A stretch of DNA of 64,000 bases from Plesiomonas shigelloides (GTDB lineage Bacteria > Pseudomonadota > Gammaproteobacteria > Enterobacterales > CAMTGL01), in assembly GCF_900087055.1 (NCBI RefSeq), contig NZ_LT575468.1, positions 2,855,773 to 2,919,772 on the forward strand. The letters run 5' to 3'. The notes under the pieces are model-generated. The model searched no databases. It had not been told where the DNA came from and saw only the letters and a program-made list of their open reading frames with translations. How positions within the stretch are numbered: the stretch's first letter is position 1; each line of letters starts with the position of its first letter. Below are positions 1 to 9,005 of this stretch, piece by piece. The translations under genes were made by a program, and so were the position numbers.

Positions 1-298
1 AAATCAGCAATCGTATACCGCCGATTATCGCGCCAGTTGGCATCGAAAAATTGCCGCAGGGCAAACCGTTGAGCCGTATGCGCATATCCAATACAACAGC
101 TTCCACGATGAGCTGATCCACAGTACCGGTTTAACCGGTGTGGGTGTACGCTGGAATATCTGGAGCGGCCAGACCCGCGACAAAGCTTGGCCGAATAAGG
201 TCAGTGTTGGCCTGGAGTATCAACATACGTTCAGTAGCCATAATCCATTCAACGATGATAATAACAGCGTATTTATGACCCTAGGAGGCCGCTGGTGA
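1..298 (+). CDS. C-terminal part of an outer-membrane protein, NfrA-like (partial)
   Basis: The reading frame is open from the left edge (codons start at base 2) to a TGA at 296-298 and gives about 98 residues. The end alternates polar and aromatic residues, as in beta strands, and the last residues are GGRW, a terminal aromatic typical of outer-membrane barrels. The stretch VGVRWNIWSGQTRDKAWPNK resembles, from memory, the C-terminus of NfrA, the outer-membrane receptor of phage N4 that works with the inner-membrane glycosyltransferase NfrB. The TGA overlaps the GTG start of the next gene, so the two are translationally coupled. The NfrA assignment is an inference from a short tail; PgaA-type or BcsC-type barrels remain possible. 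Confidence 0.5.
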   Translation, partial: NQQSYTADYRASWHRKIAAGQTVEPYAHIQYNSFHDELIHSTGLTGVGVRWNIWSGQTRDKAWPNKVSVGLEYQHTFSSHNPFNDDNNSVFMTLGGRW

Positions 299-1236
299 TC
301 GCACAGGTTCGCACTCTTATCGCCTCACTCCTGCTCGGGGGATTACTGCTGATCGCCCCATCGGCGCAGGCCATGAATGCCGTTATCTACCAACCACAAA
401 ACCGCGATCGCCAAGTCTCCACGGCTCAATGGCAAACGTTGATGCAACAGCTCAAAACCATGGGGATGGATACGCTCGTTTTGCAATGGACGCGCTATGG
501 CGATGCCTTTGCCAGCGAAGAAGATCAGCAATGGCTACAACGCCAAGCGCGGCTAGCCCACGCAGCGGGATTGCAGATAGTGGTTGGCTTGTTCGCCGAT
601 CCCGATTTTTTTGCCCGCCAACAGCAGCCGGATGCAGCACTGGGTAACTACCTCAACCGGCTGCGTAGCGAAGATCGGGCCCAAGCCCAGCGCTGGCTGG
701 AGGCTGCCGATAGCGTGCCGGTCAGTGGCTGGTATATCAGCGCGGAGGTTGATGATGTGAATTGGCGCGCCCCCGAGCGTCAAGCATTGGCCAAGAATTG
801 GCTACAGCGGGAACGACTGGAGCTCCAGATGCTGTCACGCCAACCGGTATATATCAGCAGCTTTTTTGCCGGTAACATGTCGCCGCAAGGCTATAGCGCC
901 TTGATCAGTGAGTTATCAGGCAGCGGCGTACAATTTTGGATCCAAGATGGGCGCGGCGTCGGCAAACTCTCTGGTGCTGAGCGAGCCTTGTATCTACAAA
1001 GCAGTGCTGGCTGCACCTTGGATAACCGCGCAGCGTCGGCCTCGACCACAACCCCAGCCGCTGGCGTGGTGTATGAAATTTTCCGCGCACTACCCGGCCA
1101 GCAATTTCATGCTGAACCAGCTTATCCTTCGGATGCCGCGGTATTACGCAGTATCCCGCCTTGCGCAGGAAAAGATAGCGTGTTGTTCTCACTGCGTTAC
1201 TTACCGGCCGCCAAAGGTGTGCTAAGTTATCAGTAA
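295..1236 (+). CDS. Secreted DUF4434 family protein
   Basis: A 313-residue protein with a signal peptide at residues 1-26 (hydrophobic LLLGGLLLIAP, cleavage after AQA). The mature part begins with a strand and motif like those of TIM-barrel glycoside-hydrolase-like domains: residues 50-65 read QLKTMGMDTLVLQWTR, followed by a conserved AGLQIVVGLFADPDFF. This matches the DUF4434 family as I recall it, whose enzymatic activity is not established. The start is GTG at 295, overlapping the stop of the preceding NfrA-like gene, so it is very probably in the same operon and concerned with the same envelope glycan or exopolysaccharide. A hairpin terminator follows at 1292-1322. Function is inferred from context only. 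Confidence 0.7.
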   Translation: MIAQVRTLIASLLLGGLLLIAPSAQAMNAVIYQPQNRDRQVSTAQWQTLMQQLKTMGMDTLVLQWTRYGDAFASEEDQQWLQRQARLAHAAGLQIVVGLFADPDFFARQQQPDAALGNYLNRLRSEDRAQAQRWLEAADSVPVSGWYISAEVDDVNWRAPERQALAKNWLQRERLELQMLSRQPVYISSFFAGNMSPQGYSALISELSGSGVQFWIQDGRGVGKLSGAERALYLQSSAGCTLDNRAASASTTTPAAGVVYEIFRALPGQQFHAEPAYPSDAAVLRSIPPCAGKDSVLFSLRYLPAAKGVLSYQ

Positions 1237-1291
1237 GGCGTAAAGAATGGCATTTGCTCGCCTCACATAAAACCACCGCGCAGAATAGCAA

Positions 1292-1322
1292 AAGGGCGCA
1301 CTACACAACGTAGCGCGCCCTT
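1292..1322. terminator. Bidirectional hairpin terminator
   Basis: An inverted repeat with AAGGGCGC and GCGCCCTT arms, extended inside by CTA/TAG, sits between the convergent DUF4434 gene and the cystatin-like gene. It could serve both strands. Confidence 0.6.
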
Positions 1323-1358
1323 CTCAATGATTGCACTGCCTATATGGCAATATGGCCA

Positions 1359-1703
1359 TTACTGATTAGCCGGAATACGGTTCAATGCATGCAGCTCTTC
1401 ATGTCCATCCAGCGCACGGTAAACCTGCGCCTGCCAACGGGAACCGTCAGCCAGCTGGTAGATCACTTTGTAGTTCATTCCTGATACTACCTGCTGCTGC
1501 ACCGCAATCACTTTGTCCAACTTAGAAGATACATTGGACGCTTTAAATGCAAATTCAGCGGCTTGCTTGGCTTGTGGAGTTACCTCGGCTGCACTCCAAC
1601 CGCCCATCAGAGGCTTTTGCGCAGGTGCAGGCGCAGCATAGCTACTAAGGCTTACGCCGCTCAAACCGGCGCACAGTGCCGCAACCATCAGCATTTTCTT
1701 CAT
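1359..1703 (-). CDS. Exported cystatin-like protein
   Basis: A 114-residue protein with a signal peptide at residues 1-23 (cleavage after SYA), so about 90 residues are secreted to the periplasm. The mature part shows cystatin-superfamily features: a Gly-Gly pair near the N-terminus (34-35), a central helix (about 43-60) and QVVSG at 71-75, which fits the QxVxG loop of cysteine-protease inhibitors. Eukaryotic cystatins use the N-terminal Gly and this loop to block papain-type enzymes. Whether the bacterial protein inhibits a protease is not known. It appears to be monocistronic, with a CRP-like site upstream at 1758-1773. Confidence 0.65.
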   Translation of the reverse strand: MKKMLMVAALCAGLSGVSLSSYAAPAPAQKPLMGGWSAAEVTPQAKQAAEFAFKASNVSSKLDKVIAVQQQVVSGMNYKVIYQLADGSRWQAQVYRALDGHEELHALNRIPANQ

Positions 1704-2101
1704 CTTGTCTCTCCGTGTTAACGCTCATTTTGAGCCATACATGAATAACACTAAAAGTGTGATTTATATCACCATGCCACATTTACACGCCAAATACAAA
1801 TCAGCTACAGCCGTAACAATTGAGCGTGCCGTGCACTGTATCCACGTATTGCAGGTGATATCGAGTCCCACTCATCTAATGAGCACCAGCAGAGAAAAAA
1901 GATCAGTTGAGAGGCAACTAAACGCCATGCTGCAAGGGAATATTATTATTTTTCGTCAGCAACGCGTTTATTGGCAAAAATGAGAGGTTAATCGGCGCAA
2001 AGAGAGCAACGCTCAATCATTGCGATAATTAACTGATGTAGGAATATTAAAAAGACCATCAAACGTCAACGCCGGCAAGCATCATGCCGTGGCATGAATT
2101 G
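1704..2101. other. Intergenic region, promoter of the cystatin-like gene
   Basis: Apart from the CRP-like site at 1758-1773 I see no supported gene here. A plus-strand open frame at 1705-1983 lies over the promoter, has no homology I recognise and no convincing ribosome-binding site. Confidence 0.5.
1758..1773. promoter_or_regulatory. Putative CRP binding site
   Basis: TGTGA-TTTATA-TCACC matches 9 of 10 core positions of the TGTGA-N6-TCACA consensus. It is centred about 62 nt before the start codon of the cystatin-like gene (minus strand), a usual distance for an activator site. Not tested. Confidence 0.45.
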
Positions 2102-2302
2102 TTACGATAGAACAGCGAAATTACCGACTAATGCATCGCGGGAATAAATATTACCCCGACTGGTACTTTCACAATAGTTGATACTGATGCCAACACTACT
2201 ATGCCCACTATAAAAATGGATGTGACGAATAAGCGCATCACTATTTAATTGATGCAATGAGGATTCCCAAGAGAAATCACCCACAGTGAATTTTATAATC
2301 AT
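2102..2302 (-). CDS. Small hypothetical protein (uncertain)
   Basis: An ATG-initiated 66-residue frame in AT-rich DNA between the cystatin-like and cold-shock genes. I do not recognise the protein. It starts MIIKFTVGDFSWESSLHQL and has no membrane segment or signal peptide. The upstream sequence offers only a weak Shine-Dalgarno (GAAG about 12 nt before ATG). It could be a real small gene or chance; the separated, AT-rich setting is the only argument for transfer. Confidence 0.25.
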   Translation of the reverse strand: MIIKFTVGDFSWESSLHQLNSDALIRHIHFYSGHSSVGISINYCESTSRGNIYSRDALVGNFAVLS

Positions 2303-2518
2303 TATTTTAATTCTTCAGTTATTTTCTTAATGATTTCTTTATTTTGGTAAAACCAAAATCTGCTTCTGCCATTAACTTTGGCCATAAAAAACCTTATATA
2401 TTATTCAACGCTGAATTTCTGTAGCCTTTCAACGTCAATATAAAGTTGATTCAAAGCAATCAATAACAGAAATAACAGGATAGGAAATCGAACGGGTATC
2501 GAGGATAACGGTGACAAG

Positions 2519-2545
2519 GAAAACGGGCGGCTGGCGCCCGCTTTC
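2519..2545 (-). terminator. Terminator of the cold-shock gene
   Basis: On the minus strand a CGGGCG/CGCCCG stem with a 5-nt loop is followed by TTTTCC, 15 nt after the csp stop codon. Confidence 0.65.
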
Positions 2546-2560
2546 AGGTATCAGAGAGGC

Positions 2561-2773
2561 TTACAGCGCGGTAACGTTAGACGCTTGTGGGCCTTTGGCA
2601 CCTTGCTCAACATCAAAAGAAACCTTTTGGCCTTCTTTCAATGTTTTGAAACCTTCAGAGATAATGGCACGGAAATGTACAAATACATCTGCGCCGCCGT
2701 TGTCTTGAGCAATAAAGCCAAAGCCTTTATCTTCGTTAAACCATTTTACTGAACCAGTGCTTTTAGTAGACAT
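2561..2773 (-). CDS. CspA-family cold-shock protein
   Basis: A 70-residue single cold-shock domain that binds single-stranded RNA and DNA and acts as an RNA chaperone. Both RNA-binding motifs are present: RNP1 as KGFGFI (residues 16-21) and RNP2 as VFVHF (30-34), with the aromatic SVKWFN strand near the start. The length equals the family norm. A Shine-Dalgarno AGGGA lies 6 nt before the ATG. It is monocistronic with its own terminator and a long AT-rich leader upstream, as is usual for cold-induced csp genes. The exact paralogue (CspA, CspC or CspE type) cannot be decided here. Confidence 0.93.
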   Translation of the reverse strand: MSTKSTGSVKWFNEDKGFGFIAQDNGGADVFVHFRAIISEGFKTLKEGQKVSFDVEQGAKGPQASNVTAL

Positions 2774-3363
2774 AATACGTCCCTTTTCTTAATTAAATTA
2801 TTGTGTTGCGCTGAGGAAACGAATTATTTATGAGGCAAGAAGCTAAGGGAAACACTAAGGAATAACAACGGTTACGCGGGAATTCTGAGGGTTTTTCTTT
2901 TACTTTACGCTTTATTAATAACTCTCTTAACAACAGAGCCATTGCATTATGGCTGGGTTAGCTACCTAAGTAAAGGTTTATTTTTCATTTAATTTTCTTT
3001 TTCGCTAAACGCCCCGCCCTACGCATCATTTATTTTTCTCTCATCTTTTCTCTTGTCACCGCGCATCAGCAATCAGAGCCACGCCAACAGGATGTAAAGG
3101 TGCTTTTTCATGGCCATGCTGAATGACAATAGTGCGTGATGAATGTTGAGCCGTCTTAATGCACCTCGTTGCATTGCCGTTTATCGCCAATGGCAACGCA
3201 TTCCTATTTCATCATGTCAGCGAAAATGGGAATGATGACTAAACGCCAAAGCACTAAAAAGCAATTGATACAGTAACCCGATGAAAAGCAAAAATAAAAA
3301 TAAAGAAGCTAGAGGGATATGACACAAAATAACACGTAGGAGAGTGACTCAAGAAGGCATGAA
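2774..3363. other. Intergenic region, probable csp leader
   Basis: About 590 bp without a credible ORF. The first 150-200 bases before csp are AT-rich and probably hold its promoter and 5' untranslated leader. A small hairpin AGCCAT/ATGGCT lies at 2937-2953. The rest shows nothing I can name. Confidence 0.45.
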
Positions 3364-3437
3364 TGGAGCGGGTGAAGGGAATCGAACCCTCGTATGCAGC
3401 TTGGGAAGCTACCGTTCTACCATTGAACTACACCCGC
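3364..3437 (-). tRNA. glyU: tRNA-Gly (anticodon CCC)
   Basis: The minus strand reads GCGGGTG at the 5' end, pairing with CACCCGC before T-CCA. The D loop contains AATGG, the T arm GGTTCGATTCC, and the anticodon loop is TTCCCAA, giving CCC, which reads GGG. Length is 74 nt including an encoded CCA. It is very close to E. coli glyU, which also lies in this general chromosomal area. Confidence 0.95.
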
Positions 3438-3458
3438 ACACGCCGTAATTCGAAAACG

Positions 3459-3486
3459 ATTATAACCCCCTGCCTGCGCACTGCAA
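3459..3486 (-). promoter_or_regulatory. Promoter of tRNA-Gly
   Basis: On the minus strand TTGCAG (-35) and a perfect TATAAT (-10) are separated by 16 bp and lie just upstream of the tRNA. Confidence 0.6.
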
Positions 3487-3649
3487 GACTAAAGAGGCTT
3501 AACTGATTGAGAATTAAGCAGGAAAAAGTATGGATAATTGTTTCCGTGCAGCATATCGCATTTCTGCGTCATCACTCGCAACCGTGATGTCTAGCGCCAC
3601 CCTCACCACCGGCGCGCCACTTCAGAGACCAACCGTTGCTACCCATAAA

Positions 3650-3675
3650 AAAACGGAGCCCATAGGCTCCGTTTT
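3650..3675 (-). terminator. Terminator of the xerD-dsbC-recJ-prfB-lysS cluster
   Basis: The inverted repeat AAAACGGAGCC/GGCTCCGTTTT with a 4-nt loop lies 26 nt past the lysS stop and ends in a U run on the minus strand. Confidence 0.8.
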
Positions 3676-3701
3676 CTGGTTCTTAGCGTAACGCGTCTAA
3701 C

Positions 3702-5216
3702 TTATTTTTGCAGACGCATCGCAGGGAACAGGATCACGTCACGGATGCTCGGCGCGTTCGCGAAGATCATCGCCAGACGGTCGATACCGATACCTTCACC
3801 GGCTGTTGGTGGCAGGCCGTATTCCATCGCCATGATGTAGTCAGCATCGTAGTGCATTGCTTCGGCATCACCGGAGTCACGCTCTACCAGCTGCTGACGG
3901 AAACGACGATCCTGATCTTCTGGGTCGTTCAACTCGGAGTAAGCATTCGCGATTTCACGCGCACCGATGAACAGCTCGAAGCGGTCAGTTACGGTTGGAT
4001 CTTCATCGTTAGCACGTGCCAGCGGAGAAGTTTCTGCTGGGTGCTTGGTGATGAAGGTTGGCTGAATCAGGCAATGCTCAGCCAGCTCTTCGAAGATCTC
4101 AACTTGCAGACGACCTACGCCCCACTGTGGCTGGTACTTGATACCGTGCGCATCACAAGTCGCACGTGCAGCTTCCAGCGTATCCAGTTGATCCATGGTC
4201 AGCTCAGTGTACTTCACAGTCGCTTCCGCTGGAGTCAGACGGTCGAACGGCTTACCGAAGTCATACACGTGGTCACCGTAATGAACGGTGGTGCTGCCCA
4301 GAATGTTCATGGCCAGTGTACGCAGCATGTCTTCGGTCTTGTCCATCAGATCGTTGTAGTCAGCATACGCCTGGTAGAATTCCAGCATGGTGAATTCTGG
4401 GTTGTGACGAGCAGACAGACCTTCGTTACGGAAGTTACGGTTAATCTCGAACACACGCTCCATGCCACCGATCACCAGACGCTTCAGGTACAGCTCTGGC
4501 GCGATACGCAGGAACATTTCTTGATCCAGTGCGTTGTGGTGAGTCGCAAATGGCAGTGCAGTGGTACCACCCGGAATTGGGTGCAGCATCGGGGTTTCCA
4601 CTTCCACGAAATTCTGCTCTTCCAGATAACGACGGATGCCGCTGATCACTTTAGAGCGGATTTCGAAAGTACGACGAGATTCCGGATTGGTGATCAGATC
4701 CAGATAGCGCTGACGATAGCGCATTTCCATGTCTGACAGGCCGTGGAACTTGTCTGGTAACGGGCGCAGTGCCTTGGTCAGCAGACGTACGTCTGAACAG
4801 TGGATTGTCAGCTCGCCGGTCTGAGTCTTAAACAGCTTACCGCGTGCCCCGATGATGTCGCCCATGTCCCATTTCTTGAACTTCTCGTTGTAAACGCCCT
4901 CTGGCAGCTCATCACGAGATACATACAGCTGGATCTGACCACCCATATCCTGCAGGGTAACGAATGCAGCTTTACCCATGATACGACGAGTCATGATACG
5001 GCCCGCAACAACCACTTCTTTACCCAGTGCTTCCAGCTCTTCCTTAGACTTATCGTCGAAGGCAGCATGCAGGTCACCGGAGATGCTGTCACGGCGGAAA
5101 TCATTCGGGAAAGCAATCCCTTCTTCACGCAGAGCTGCCAGCTTCGCGCGTCGGGTTGCCATCTCGCTGTTCAGATCTAATGTACTTTCTTGCTCAAGAT
5201 TTTGTTGTTCAGACAT
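3702..5216 (-). CDS. lysS: Lysyl-tRNA synthetase, class II
   Basis: A 504-residue cytosolic enzyme that charges tRNA-Lys with lysine using ATP. The N-terminal OB-fold anticodon-binding domain (about 60-160) includes [19 protein letters not shown]. The class II catalytic core follows with motif 2 as [20 protein letters not shown] and motif 3 near the C-terminus as [11 protein letters not shown]. Length matches E. coli LysS (505). It starts 9 bp after the prfB stop, so prfB-lysS form an operon as in E. coli, and a strong terminator follows. Confidence 0.97.
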   Translation of the reverse strand: MSEQQNLEQESTLDLNSEMATRRAKLAALREEGIAFPNDFRRDSISGDLHAAFDDKSKEELEALGKEVVVAGRIMTRRIMGKAAFVTLQDMGGQIQLYVSRDELPEGVYNEKFKKWDMGDIIGARGKLFKTQTGELTIHCSDVRLLTKALRPLPDKFHGLSDMEMRYRQRYLDLITNPESRRTFEIRSKVISGIRRYLEEQNFVEVETPMLHPIPGGTTALPFATHHNALDQEMFLRIAPELYLKRLVIGGMERVFEINRNFRNEGLSARHNPEFTMLEFYQAYADYNDLMDKTEDMLRTLAMNILGSTTVHYGDHVYDFGKPFDRLTPAEATVKYTELTMDQLDTLEAARATCDAHGIKYQPQWGVGRLQVEIFEELAEHCLIQPTFITKHPAETSPLARANDEDPTVTDRFELFIGAREIANAYSELNDPEDQDRRFRQQLVERDSGDAEAMHYDADYIMAMEYGLPPTAGEGIGIDRLAMIFANAPSIRDVILFPAMRLQK

Positions 5217-5225
5217 GGGAGTTCC

Positions 5226-6324
5226 TTACAATCCGGCTTTCAAACTGGCCTCAATAAAGCGATCTAAATCACCGTCCAATACCGCTTGTGTATTGCGGTT
5301 TTCGATTCCTGTACGCAAATCCTTGATGCGGGAGTCATCCAGAACGTAAGAACGAATCTGGCTTCCCCATCCGATGTCAGACTTAGTGTCTTCCATCGCT
5401 TGCTTTTCAGCATTTTGTTTCTGCAGTTCCAGCTCATACAATTTGGCTTTCAACTGCTTCATACACTGATCTTTGTTCTTGTGCTGGGAACGGTCGTTCT
5501 GGCACTGAACCACGGTGTTGGTTGGCAAGTGAGTAATACGTACCGCCGATTCGGTCCGGTTTACGTGCTGACCACCGGCACCCGATGCGCGATATACGTC
5601 AATGCGCAGATCCGCCGGGTTAATCTCGATATCGATATCGTCATCAATTTCCGGATAAATAAACACGGAGCTAAATGACGTATGACGACGACCGCCGGAG
5701 TCAAACGGGCTCTTACGTACTAAGCGGTGCACACCGGTTTCGGTACGCATCCAGCCGTAAGCATACTCACCGCTGATCTTAATGGTGGCAGATTTCACGC
5801 CTGCCACTTCACCGTCTGAGACTTCCATAATCTCAGTTTTAAATCCTTTGCTTTCGGCCCAGCGCAGATACATGCGCAGTAACATGCTGGCCCAGTCCTG
5901 TGCTTCGGTGCCGCCAGAGCCGGCTTGCAAATCCAGATAGCAATCAGAACTGTCGTTCGGACCGGAGAACATCCGGCGGAACTCGAGCTTGGCGAGTTTG
6001 GCTTCCAGAGCGCTTAATTCAGCGACAGCTTCGTTGAAGGTCTCTTCATCGTCCGCTTCAACGGCCAGCTCCAGCAAGCCTTCCACATCTTCCAGGCCCT
6101 GATCTAATTCGTCGATGGTGTTAACCACCGCTTCCAGTGCGGAGCGCTCTTTACCCAGCGCTTGAGCACGTTCCGGCTCATTCCACACATCAGGTTGTTC
6201 TAACTCAGCATTGACTTCTTCTAGACGCTCTTTCTTGGCATCGTAGTCAAAGATACCCCCGAAGGGTATTGGTGCGCTCAGTCAGGTCTTGAATACCGTT
6301 TTTTACAGGATTGATTTCAAACAT
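5226..6324 (-). CDS. prfB: Peptide chain release factor 2 (programmed +1 frameshift)
   Basis: RF2 recognises UGA and UAA stop codons and triggers peptide release. The gene is two frames: 25 codons from ATG at 6324 to an in-frame TGA at 6249-6247, then 340 codons in the +1 frame starting at GAC (6248). The full product is 365 residues, equal to E. coli RF2. It carries the SPF stop-recognition motif ([14 protein letters not shown]) and the GGQ catalytic loop (SGAGGQHVN). The residue equivalent to E. coli position 246 is Ala, as in most bacteria, not the Thr of strain K-12. A plain ORF call would miss the first 45 residues. It lies between recJ and lysS. Confidence 0.97.
6246..6261 (-). promoter_or_regulatory. 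RF2 autoregulatory frameshift site
   Basis: The minus strand reads CGGGGG-TAT-CTT-TGA-C. CTT-TGA is the slippery pair where tRNA-Leu slips +1 when RF2 is scarce, and the G-rich tract acts as an internal Shine-Dalgarno. The first base is C where E. coli has A, leaving five consecutive G. Confidence 0.92.
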
Positions 6325-6410
6325 AGTGATTCGCGTCTTTACTCATCATTTTCGGGCTAAAACAGGTGAAGTCTAGCGGATTCAGGGCCTAAGTTACAGG
6401 CCGAGTTACC

Positions 6411-8138
6411 TTAATGCGGCTCCAGATGCTCCACCAGCAATTGCAGGCTACGGTTACCCCGAAACTCGTTGATATCCAACCGATAAGCCAGGGTCACTTT
6501 TCGCACTGACGGATCCGGCCAAATCTGAGTATCGACGTTAAATGCGATCCCATCCAGTAATGGGCCACCGTCTACCGGCTCTAGCAACATTTTCAGGTGT
6601 CGCTCACCCACTTTACGCTGCTGCAACAGGTTAAATTCCCCGTCAAACAGTGGCTCGGGGAAGTTTTGTCCCCACGGCCCGGCGGCGCGTAGCAATTCAG
6701 CGGTATGCATGCTCATCATCTCTGCCGGCAACGGACCATCAGTCCAGATTTTGCCTTGCAGTGCCGAAGGCTCGAGCCACTCGGTGACAATGTCGGCGAA
6801 ACAGCGCTGAAAATCGTCGAACCGCTGTTCATGGATGGACAATCCCGCTGCCATCGCATGACCACCAAAGCGTAAAATCAATCCGGGATGACGCGAGTCA
6901 ATTCGCTCTAACGCATCACGCATGTGCAGTCCGCTAATCGAACGCCCCGAGCCTTTGATAATCCCATCGCCTGCTGGTGCAAATGCAATCACGGGACGAT
7001 GAAAACGCTCTTTTATGCGTGAAGCTAGAATCCCTACCACTCCTTGATGCCACTCTGGGTGAAACAGTGCAAGACCGAAAGGTAACAAATTATGATCTTG
7101 ATCTAGTTTCTGGCAAAGATTTAATGCTTCCTGCTGCATACCCTGCTCAATTTCGCGCCGAGTCTGGTTTAAAACGTCCAAATCACAGGCTAACTGACGG
7201 GCTGTTGCCATATCGTCACACAAGAGTAATGCAACACCTAATGACATGTTGTCAAGACGTCCTGCTGCATTTAAACGCGGGCCCAGTGCAAACCCTAAAT
7301 CGGACGCCACTAACTGAGTACGATCTTTGTTAGCGATTTCCAGCAGCGCAGTGATCCCCGGACGACAACGCCCTGCGCGAATGCGACTTAAGCCCTGCCA
7401 AATTAAAATTCGGTTATTGGCATCCAGCGGCACCACATCAGCCACGCTCCCCAGCGCCACCAAATCCAGCAGCTCGGCCAGATTCGGCTCGGCTAATTGG
7501 CGCTCACTGAACCAATTGGCTTCACGCAGACGCGTACGCAGCGCCAACATCAGATAAAATGCGACCCCAACCCCCGCCAGCGCTTTGGACGGAAACGCGC
7601 ATTGCTCCAGATTCGGGTTCACGATGGCATCGGCATCCGGCAGAGTATCGCCCGGCAGGTGGTGATCGGTAACCAGCACCTGAATACCGCGCCGATGCGC
7701 TTCTTCAATCCCACTATGCGACGAAATACCGTTATCCACGGTCATGATCAGCTCTGCGCCCAGCGCTTCGGCTTGCACCACCACTTCCGGGCTTAAACCA
7801 TAACCATCTTCAAAACGGTTCGGCACCAGAAAATTGACCTTGTTCGCCCCAAGGCTGCGCAGTGCCAAGACGCTCAAGGCGGTACTGGTGGCCCCATCGG
7901 CATCAAAGTCACCCACAATCGTGATCTGACGCTCGGCCAGCATGGCCTGATACAGCAACTCCGTCGCCGCATCGACACCGTGCAGCAGACGATAATCCAG
8001 CATCCCTTTTACTGAGCGCTCCAGCTCTGGCATCGATTGCACGCCACGGCTGGCATAAATTTGCCGCAGCAGCGGCGGCTGCACGGCAGACAGGTGGGCG
8101 TCATCCACATGAGGACGCCGGCAAATCTCAACGTTCAT
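6411..8138 (-). CDS. recJ: Single-stranded-DNA 5'-3' exonuclease RecJ
   Basis: A 575-residue DHH-family nuclease that degrades 5' single-stranded ends in RecF-pathway recombination, mismatch repair and base-excision repair. Visible metal-binding motifs are DFDADGATST (about residue 78) and VTDHHLPGD (about 157), with GGHAMAAGL (DHHA1) in the C-terminal half. Length matches E. coli RecJ (577). It lies between dsbC and prfB on the same strand, the same order as in E. coli. About 85 bp separate it from prfB. Confidence 0.96.
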   Translation of the reverse strand: MNVEICRRPHVDDAHLSAVQPPLLRQIYASRGVQSMPELERSVKGMLDYRLLHGVDAATELLYQAMLAERQITIVGDFDADGATSTALSVLALRSLGANKVNFLVPNRFEDGYGLSPEVVVQAEALGAELIMTVDNGISSHSGIEEAHRRGIQVLVTDHHLPGDTLPDADAIVNPNLEQCAFPSKALAGVGVAFYLMLALRTRLREANWFSERQLAEPNLAELLDLVALGSVADVVPLDANNRILIWQGLSRIRAGRCRPGITALLEIANKDRTQLVASDLGFALGPRLNAAGRLDNMSLGVALLLCDDMATARQLACDLDVLNQTRREIEQGMQQEALNLCQKLDQDHNLLPFGLALFHPEWHQGVVGILASRIKERFHRPVIAFAPAGDGIIKGSGRSISGLHMRDALERIDSRHPGLILRFGGHAMAAGLSIHEQRFDDFQRCFADIVTEWLEPSALQGKIWTDGPLPAEMMSMHTAELLRAAGPWGQNFPEPLFDGEFNLLQQRKVGERHLKMLLEPVDGGPLLDGIAFNVDTQIWPDPSVRKVTLAYRLDINEFRGNRSLQLLVEHLEPH

Positions 8139-8251
8139 CGCTTTCTCGGATCACATGACAGTAGAGAGGGAAAACCAGCCGGATAGCCGACTCAGTCTTA
8201 CACCTAAGCATGGCGCGCATTGCCGAAAGGACAATGCGCAGCCGAAGGGAG

Positions 8252-8950
8252 TTATTTATACGCTTTCAGCACTTCCAGCAGACCTTTCGGATCACGATAG
8301 CCCGGCAGCAGATCGCCATTTGGCAGCAAAATCGCTGGCGTGCCCTGCACCCCAAATTGGTGACCTAAAGTAAACTGCTGCGCAATCACCGATGCTTTGC
8401 TGTCTTGCGCCGGCACCTCTTTACCTGCCATCGCATCGCTAAAGGCTTGCTTGCGATCAGCGGCAGCCCAAATACCGGCCATTTGGTTGGCCGAGTTCGA
8501 GCCAATGCCGTAACGAGGGAAAGCCAGATAGCGCACGGTAATGCCCAGATCGTTGTACTCTTTCATCTCATCGTGCAACTTGCGGCAATAGCCACAGGTG
8601 GTATCGGTAAAGACGGTGACCACGTACTTCTGATCTTTGGCCTTGTACACGATCATCTCGTTGTCCATCTTGGCCAGTTGTTGCATCAGCAGCTGGTTGG
8701 TCACGTTCACCGGCTGTTGGCCAGTCAGCTGGAACATCGGCCCTTGCAGGATAAACTCACCGTTATCGCTGACATACAGAACACCGCTGTCGCTGAGTAC
8801 CGTTTTCATGCCCGCCAGTGGCGATGGCTTGATCTGCGCATTGGTGATCCCCAGCGCACTCAGTTTGCTTTGGATCTGAGCATCATCAGCCTGAGCACCC
8901 TGCCAGACAAACAGACTCAGTACAGCGGCAGCAGTAAACGTCTTTTTCAT
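8252..8950 (-). CDS. dsbC: Periplasmic disulfide isomerase DsbC
   Basis: A 232-residue protein with a signal peptide (residues 1-21, cleavage after AQA), an N-terminal dimerisation domain and a thioredoxin-fold domain with active site CGYC at 119-122 and the cis-proline loop GTPAI. It reshuffles wrong disulfides in the periplasm and is kept reduced by DsbD. The second, structural disulfide of E. coli DsbC is absent: the position in GIW-C-A is Ala here (GIWAAAD), and no Cys occurs after the active site. It lies between xerD and recJ as in E. coli. Confidence 0.95.
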   Translation of the reverse strand: MKKTFTAAAVLSLFVWQGAQADDAQIQSKLSALGITNAQIKPSPLAGMKTVLSDSGVLYVSDNGEFILQGPMFQLTGQQPVNVTNQLLMQQLAKMDNEMIVYKAKDQKYVVTVFTDTTCGYCRKLHDEMKEYNDLGITVRYLAFPRYGIGSNSANQMAGIWAAADRKQAFSDAMAGKEVPAQDSKASVIAQQFTLGHQFGVQGTPAILLPNGDLLPGYRDPKGLLEVLKAYK

Positions 8951-9005
8951 GTAAGTATCCTGTTTCCGTTATTCGGTGATGCCCGCGCCAGCAGGCAGCT
9001 TAAAA

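Noticed and set aside
1705-1983. Plus-strand ORF of 92 codons upstream of the cystatin-like gene
   Set aside because: Lies over a promoter with a CRP-like site, weak start context, no recognisable domain.
3708-4736. Long open frame antisense to lysS (342 codons)
   Set aside because: Shadow of a highly expressed conserved gene with biased codon use; the translation resembles nothing.
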